Source of the DNA: Chitinophagaceae bacterium
GTDB lineage: Bacteria; Bacteroidota; Bacteroidia; Chitinophagales; Chitinophagaceae
Direction of reading: 5' to 3'
Assembly (NCBI GenBank): GCA_947481355.1
Contig: CANKGM010000057.1
Location: forward strand, 1 to 9,512
DNA length: 9,512 bases
Shown here: one piece after another, positions 5,865-9,512 of the stretch
Position numbering within the stretch: the stretch's first letter is position 1
Layout: each line of letters opens with the position of its first letter
Position numbers and translations under genes: made by a program
Notes under the pieces: generated by a model
What the model saw: only the letters and a program-made list of their open reading frames with translations
Told to the model about the DNA's origin: nothing
Database searches by the model: none

Positions 5865-8255
5865 ATGGAGCGTCCAGAAATCATTGATCAAAATATTGCT
5901 GATGAACTTTCATTTGAAGGTTTTAAGGATGCAGTTATTAATGATTATAAAATTGCATTCCAAAGTCGGCAAGCAAGTTTGATTGGAAGAAAGGAAGTCT
6001 TAACAGGCAAAGCTAAGTTTGGCATCTTTGGTGATGGGAAGGAAGTACCTCAAGTGGCCATGGCAAAATTTTTTCAGCCAGGGGATTTTTATGCAGGTTA
6101 TTATCGCGACCAAACATTTGCATTCGCAACTGGAGTGGCTACCATACCTGAATTTTTTTCACAGATTTATGCTGATCCCAATCCGATAAATGATCCACAT
6201 AGTGCTGGGCGACAAATGAATTGTCATTTTTCTTCACCCTTTATAGATAGGTCTGGCAATTCATTAGACTTATCTGTTCGCAAAAACTTCTCTGCCGGGC
6301 TGGCACCTACTGCAGGTCATTTTCCAAGAGCATTTGGCTTGGCTTTCGCGTCTAAATTATTTAGAAAAATACCAGACCTTCATTTAAATACGTCACATAC
6401 AAGCCAAGGTAATGAAGTGGTTTTTTGTACAATTGGAGATGCCTCCACAAGTGAAGGGCATTTTTGGGAAACCATGAATGCTGCTGCTGTAAACCAAGTA
6501 CCATTAGCCGTTTTTGTTTGGGATGATGGGTACGGTATATCAGTTCCTAAAGAACTTCAAACTGTTAAGTCTTCAGTTTCTGAGGCACTTGCTGGGTTTG
6601 AAAAAAGTCAGTACACCAATGGTATACTTATTTATAAAGTGAAAGGGTGGGATTATGCAAGTCTTTGTGAATTATTTGAAGAAGGTATTGGACGGGCTCG
6701 AGCTGAACATATACCAGTGTTATTCCATGTAGAAGAACTAACTCAGCCTCAAGGGCACTCCACATCAGGAAGCCATGAACGATATAAAACAGCAGAACGA
6801 CTTCAGTGGGAGAAGACATGGGATTGTTTATTTAAAATGAGGGCGTGGATTATTGATAATGCATTGGCTGATGAATCTTATTTGGCTATTGTAGAAGAAG
6901 AAATTCGTGCAACTGTTGTTGGCTATAGGAATCACGCTTGGAAATTATATGAAGAGCCTATTCAAATTCAAAAGGCACATGCACTAAAAGTAATCGGTGA
7001 GATTGCAAGGCAAACAAGTAAATCTCAAGAAGTGCTTCAGCTTCATAGAGAACTTTCAGACAATCCAGTCCCCTTTAGAAGAGATGTCATGGTTGCTCTC
7101 GAGCACACCGTTGCTATAGTGGAGGAGCCTTCTATTAGTGCCCCAGCAAGCGCTTATCTCTCTGAATTGTTTTTGGAAAATAAAAGACTGTACAATACAC
7201 ATTTACTTCATAACGATTTTGAAAAAATTGGTGAAAATTTTAAGGATTCACTACATTTTACAGATGCCTCTCCATACTTGAATGGATATGAAATTCTAAA
7301 TAAATATTTCGATCAACTATTTACTGAAAACCCATTGGTAGTTGCTTTTGGCGAGGACTTAGGGAAGATAGGAGATGTAAACCAGGGCTTTGCTGGACTC
7401 CAACAGAAGCATGGGGTAGATCGAATTTTTGACACTGGGATTAGAGAGCTTACCATTCTTGGTCAAGGAATAGGGCTGTCGATGCGTGGTCTAAGACCAA
7501 TTGCCGAAATTCAATATTTGGATTATTTGCTATTTGGACTTCAAGTGTTGAGCGACGATTTAGCAACTTTGCATTACAGATCTGCAGGACAGCAAATTGC
7601 ACCCTTGATTGTGCGAACAAGAGGTCATCGATTAGAAGGAATATGGCATAGCGGGTCTCCAATGGGACTACTTATTAATGCACTAAAAGGATTACATCTA
7701 TGCGTTCCCCGGAATATGGTACAAGCGGTGGGATTCTATAATACATTGCTCCAAGGGAAAAATCCTGGTGTTGTAATTGAGTGTTTGAATGGTTATCGTT
7801 TGAAAGAAAGACTTCCTACAGATTTGATTTCCTATAAATTACCATTGGGCAAACCTGAAGTTATCCGAAGTGGGGAAGATATAACTGTAGTATCCTATGG
7901 ATCTACCCTTAGAATTATTTCAGATGCAGCCAATACTCTTCAAAATCTAAACATTAGTGTAGAGTTAATTGACGTTCAAACCTTATTGCCTTTTGATTTG
8001 TATGGAATAATCCTTGATTCGCTTAAAAAAACGAATAGAATTTTATTCATCGACGAGGATGTTCCAGGAGGCGCTACATCGTTTATGTTTACTGAAGTCA
8101 TTGAGAAGCAAGGCGGATATCGCTGGCTTGATGCATCTCCTCGGGTTCTTTGTGCTAAGTCTCATCGTCCTGCCTATGGTAGTGATGGAGATTATTTCTC
8201 AAAGCCCAATGCAGAAGAAATAATTGCTATGATTAAGGATATAATTGCAGAATAA
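5865..8255 (+). CDS. Fused 2-oxo acid dehydrogenase E1 alpha/beta (thiamine diphosphate-dependent, branched-chain type)
   Basis: The 796-residue protein joins both E1 subunits. The alpha part (about 25-330) has the ThDP/Mg site beginning GDAST (191-195) with 26 residues to Asp220-Asp221 (WDDGYGIS), and a loop HSTSGS (298-303) resembling the region phosphorylated in animal branched-chain E1 alpha. A helical linker (about 330-465) leads to the beta part, with FGEDLG (Glu497), IREL (Glu528), AEIQYLDYL (547-555), HSGSP (596-600) and a transketolase C-terminal domain (about 670-796; VSYGSTL, LIDVQTLLPFD). Such enzymes decarboxylate a 2-oxo acid and pass the acyl group to lipoyl E2. Branched-chain 2-oxo acids are the likely substrates by similarity, but pyruvate or others are not excluded. 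No E2 or E3 gene lies in the window. The usual NN ending the ThDP motif reads DD here. The gene is monocistronic: a terminator precedes it and a convergent gene begins 8 bp after it. Confidence 0.9.
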   Translation: MERPEIIDQNIADELSFEGFKDAVINDYKIAFQSRQASLIGRKEVLTGKAKFGIFGDGKEVPQVAMAKFFQPGDFYAGYYRDQTFAFATGVATIPEFFSQIYADPNPINDPHSAGRQMNCHFSSPFIDRSGNSLDLSVRKNFSAGLAPTAGHFPRAFGLAFASKLFRKIPDLHLNTSHTSQGNEVVFCTIGDASTSEGHFWETMNAAAVNQVPLAVFVWDDGYGISVPKELQTVKSSVSEALAGFEKSQYTNGILIYKVKGWDYASLCELFEEGIGRARAEHIPVLFHVEELTQPQGHSTSGSHERYKTAERLQWEKTWDCLFKMRAWIIDNALADESYLAIVEEEIRATVVGYRNHAWKLYEEPIQIQKAHALKVIGEIARQTSKSQEVLQLHRELSDNPVPFRRDVMVALEHTVAIVEEPSISAPASAYLSELFLENKRLYNTHLLHNDFEKIGENFKDSLHFTDASPYLNGYEILNKYFDQLFTENPLVVAFGEDLGKIGDVNQGFAGLQQKHGVDRIFDTGIRELTILGQGIGLSMRGLRPIAEIQYLDYLLFGLQVLSDDLATLHYRSAGQQIAPLIVRTRGHRLEGIWHSGSPMGLLINALKGLHLCVPRNMVQAVGFYNTLLQGKNPGVVIECLNGYRLKERLPTDLISYKLPLGKPEVIRSGEDITVVSYGSTLRIISDAANTLQNLNISVELIDVQTLLPFDLYGIILDSLKKTNRILFIDEDVPGGATSFMFTEVIEKQGGYRWLDASPRVLCAKSHRPAYGSDGDYFSKPNAEEIIAMIKDIIAE

Positions 8256-8263
8256 CGTTACGC

Positions 8264-8665
8264 TTACGGAAGAAAATATTTTCCTTGATCTGCATTTCCA
8301 GAAAAACAGTATTCGGTTTTTCCAAACCATCTGTATCTATTTATTGCTATGATATCATAGATAAAATCACGAAATATTTTTGGAATAATGATGAATCCAT
8401 AGAGTAGCTTCCAAGGATAGGGCAGAACTTTCATGATCTGTAAAATCGCAGTGGACTTTGAGTAAAATGAATTGTCTTTAAATAAGACAACAGTGTTTTT
8501 TTGAGTTAAGTCAATTGTATTTTTTATTTTGCTATACGTCTCCCCAGTTAATGCGGAAAATAAAAGCTGATGTTTAATGTCTTTGGATAGTAGAAATGTT
8601 ATAGTCTTACTGCAAAGCAAACAGTCACTATCATAGAATACAATGTTTCTATTTCGGTCTTCCAT
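8264..8665 (-). CDS. DCC-family thiol-disulfide oxidoreductase-like protein (DUF393)
   Basis: The 133-residue protein carries the family signature near its N-terminus, FYDSDCLLC (residues 10-18), with Asp12 and the Cys15-x-x-Cys18 pair, and the C-terminal block IAINRYRWFGK (about 106-116) typical of DUF393. A thioredoxin-like fold is expected, and the CxxC pair suggests a redox role, but no substrate is established for the family. The middle hydrophobic run (PWKLLYGFIIIP) is normal for the family and is not convincing as a membrane anchor. I chose the ATG at 8665; the adjacent upstream codon is TTG and adds nothing. It lies 26 bp downstream of yebC on the same strand with no terminator between, so cotranscription is likely. 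It is convergent with the fused E1 gene. Confidence 0.88.
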   Translation of the reverse strand: MEDRNRNIVFYDSDCLLCSKTITFLLSKDIKHQLLFSALTGETYSKIKNTIDLTQKNTVVLFKDNSFYSKSTAILQIMKVLPYPWKLLYGFIIIPKIFRDFIYDIIAINRYRWFGKTEYCFSGNADQGKYFLP

Positions 8666-8691
8666 CAAATGATTAATTCATTTTGTTATAC

Positions 8692-9414
8692 CTATTTCAG
8701 GTTGTGAAATACCTTTTGAACATCTTCGTCTTGTTCAAGTTTATCCACTAGTTTCAATACTTCTTGTGCTTGTTCTTCGTTTAATTCCACAAGAATAGTT
8801 GGAATCCATTCAACTTCAGAACTAATTAGGCTGAATCCTTTTTCTTCTAAGGCTTTTTGCATATTTCCGAAATCATTGAATGCACAACGAATCGCTAAAA
8901 CCTCTTCACCAGAATCAGTAGTACTTTCGCCAAGTTCTTCTAAACCGAAATCAATTAATTCAAGTTCTAGGTCCTCTGCATTGATATTGTCATGCTTTAA
9001 CTTAAAGACACCCATTTTTTTGAACTGAAAACTAACGCTACCACTTGTTCCCATGGCACCATTCCCTTTGTTGAAATGAGATTTTATATTGGCAACGGTT
9101 CTTACGTGATTATCTGTAGCTGTTTCAACTAAAATAGCTACGCCATGAGGAGCATAGCCTTCATAAAGTATTTCTTCAAAATTCTCAATGTCTTTTCCAG
9201 TAGCTCTTTTGATGGCTGCTTCAACCCTGTCTTTAGGCATTCCAACACTTTTTGCATTTTGGAAACACCTTCTAAGGGCGGGGTTAGTACTTGGTTCAGG
9301 TCCGCCCACCTTTACTGCAATGGCAATTTCCTTTCCAATACGAGTGAACTGCTTAGCCATTCTATCCCAACGGGCAAACATCGATGCTTTTCTAACTTCA
9401 AAAATTCTTCCCAT
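8692..9414 (-). CDS. yebC: YebC/PmpR-family protein (TACO1 family translation or transcription factor)
   Basis: The 240-residue product matches the YebC family over its full length. The N-terminal helical domain (about 1-75) has the Bacteroidota form MGRIFEVRKASMFARWDRMAK in place of the AGHSKW of E. coli. The family core follows: VGGPEPSTNPALRRC, NAKSVGMPKDRVEAAIKRATGK, YEGYAPHGVAILVETATDN, RTVANIKSHFNKGNGAMGTSGSVSF. The acidic C-terminal domain ends in LVDKLEQDEDVQKVFHNL, the usual finish. Members were first described as DNA-binding regulators (PmpR). Later work on bacterial YebC and mitochondrial TACO1 points to helping ribosomes through proline-rich stretches. Which role applies here cannot be told from sequence. 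The ATG at 9414 fits the family N-terminus. The gene leads the minus-strand unit that continues into the DCC-family gene. Confidence 0.96.
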   Translation of the reverse strand: MGRIFEVRKASMFARWDRMAKQFTRIGKEIAIAVKVGGPEPSTNPALRRCFQNAKSVGMPKDRVEAAIKRATGKDIENFEEILYEGYAPHGVAILVETATDNHVRTVANIKSHFNKGNGAMGTSGSVSFQFKKMGVFKLKHDNINAEDLELELIDFGLEELGESTTDSGEEVLAIRCAFNDFGNMQKALEEKGFSLISSEVEWIPTILVELNEEQAQEVLKLVDKLEQDEDVQKVFHNLK

Positions 9415-9458
9415 AGTACAATATGATTTTAGTAATGCTGCTATTTCTTAAGGGGATA

Positions 9459-9466
9459 CAAATTTA
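9459..9466 (-). promoter_or_regulatory. Candidate yebC promoter element TAAATTTG
   Basis: On the minus strand this reads TAAATTTG, an exact TAnnTTTG match, 44 nt upstream of the yebC ATG and downstream of the terminator at the right edge, which is the correct order for a yebC promoter. No clear TTTG is seen at -33. Unlike the three boxes placed 4 nt before a start codon, this would give a normal leader of about 40 nt. Confidence 0.35.
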
Positions 9467-9483
9467 AGGTTTCTCTATGGTGT

Positions 9484-9512
9484 AAAAAAAACCCGGATAA
9501 GTGATCATCCGG
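9484..9512 (-). terminator. Intrinsic terminator of a minus-strand gene beyond the right edge
   Basis: Read on the minus strand, CCGGAT (9512-9507), an 8-nt loop and ATCCGG (9498-9493) form a 6-bp stem. After one G (9492) come eight T (9491-9484). The stem reaches the last base of the window and may be longer; the next base outside would pair with that G if it is C on the minus strand. It implies a leftward gene outside the window that ends before yebC begins. Confidence 0.72.

Noticed and set aside
8666..8668. TTG one codon upstream of the DCC-family ATG as start
   Set aside because: ATG immediately follows and TTG starts are rare; nothing favours the longer form.
9145..9451. Two plus-strand open frames (9145-9426 and 9188-9451) opposite yebC
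   Set aside because: Both are antisense shadows of a strongly conserved gene and show no family features of their own.
1..9512. Search for CRISPR arrays, insertion sequences, tRNA or rRNA genes, riboswitches and phage or defence genes
   Set aside because: I saw no regularly spaced repeats, transposase or integrase motifs, tRNA cloverleaf or conserved RNA element; every long open frame fits a metabolic, housekeeping or secreted family.

Overview
The window is AT-rich chromosomal DNA that reads as a member of the Bacteroidota. The reasons are: two small secreted DUF1573 proteins; a branched-chain-type E1 dehydrogenase with alpha and beta parts fused in one chain; a YebC of the type starting MGR-FE-RKA; a DUF4964/DUF5127/DUF4965-type secreted protein; start codons without Shine-Dalgarno sequences; and several matches to the Bacteroidota -7 promoter element TAnnTTTG. 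A Chitinophagales-like host is my best guess, with low confidence.

Layout, left to right. (1) 1-1468, minus strand: the N-terminal 489 codons of a secreted multidomain protein of the glutaminase A-like (DUF4965) group, cut by the left edge. (2) Divergent from it across 82 bp, plus strand: a zinc-dependent sugar-acid/polyol-type dehydrogenase (1551-2564), then an EamA/DMT-type transporter (2624-3478). (3) 3475-4671, minus strand: a class I PLP aminotransferase whose stop codon overlaps that of the transporter. (4) Divergent from it, plus strand: two tandem DUF1573 paralogues (4811-5269 and 5301-5717), closed by a strong intrinsic terminator (5739-5775). (5) 5865-8255, plus strand: a 796-residue fused 2-oxo acid dehydrogenase E1 alpha/beta. 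(6) Convergent with it, minus strand: yebC (8692-9414) followed by a DCC-family (DUF393) protein (8264-8665), probably one transcription unit. (7) At the right edge, an inverted repeat with an A-tract is the minus-strand terminator of a gene lying beyond the window.

The genes are mostly metabolic and housekeeping, and I see no phage, transposon, CRISPR or defence locus. Functional links are loose. The divergent secreted protein and dehydrogenase could both belong to carbohydrate or amide scavenging. The aminotransferase and the fused E1 could both act on 2-oxo acids, but they are not an operon. No stretch over 300 bp lacks a gene; the longest gaps are about 140-150 bp and hold promoters and the terminator.

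The most notable signal is regulatory. Three genes (transporter, aminotransferase, fused E1) have an exact TAnnTTTG box ending exactly 4 nt before the start codon. This predicts leaderless or nearly leaderless mRNAs. I do not see a convincing undescribed multi-gene system here.
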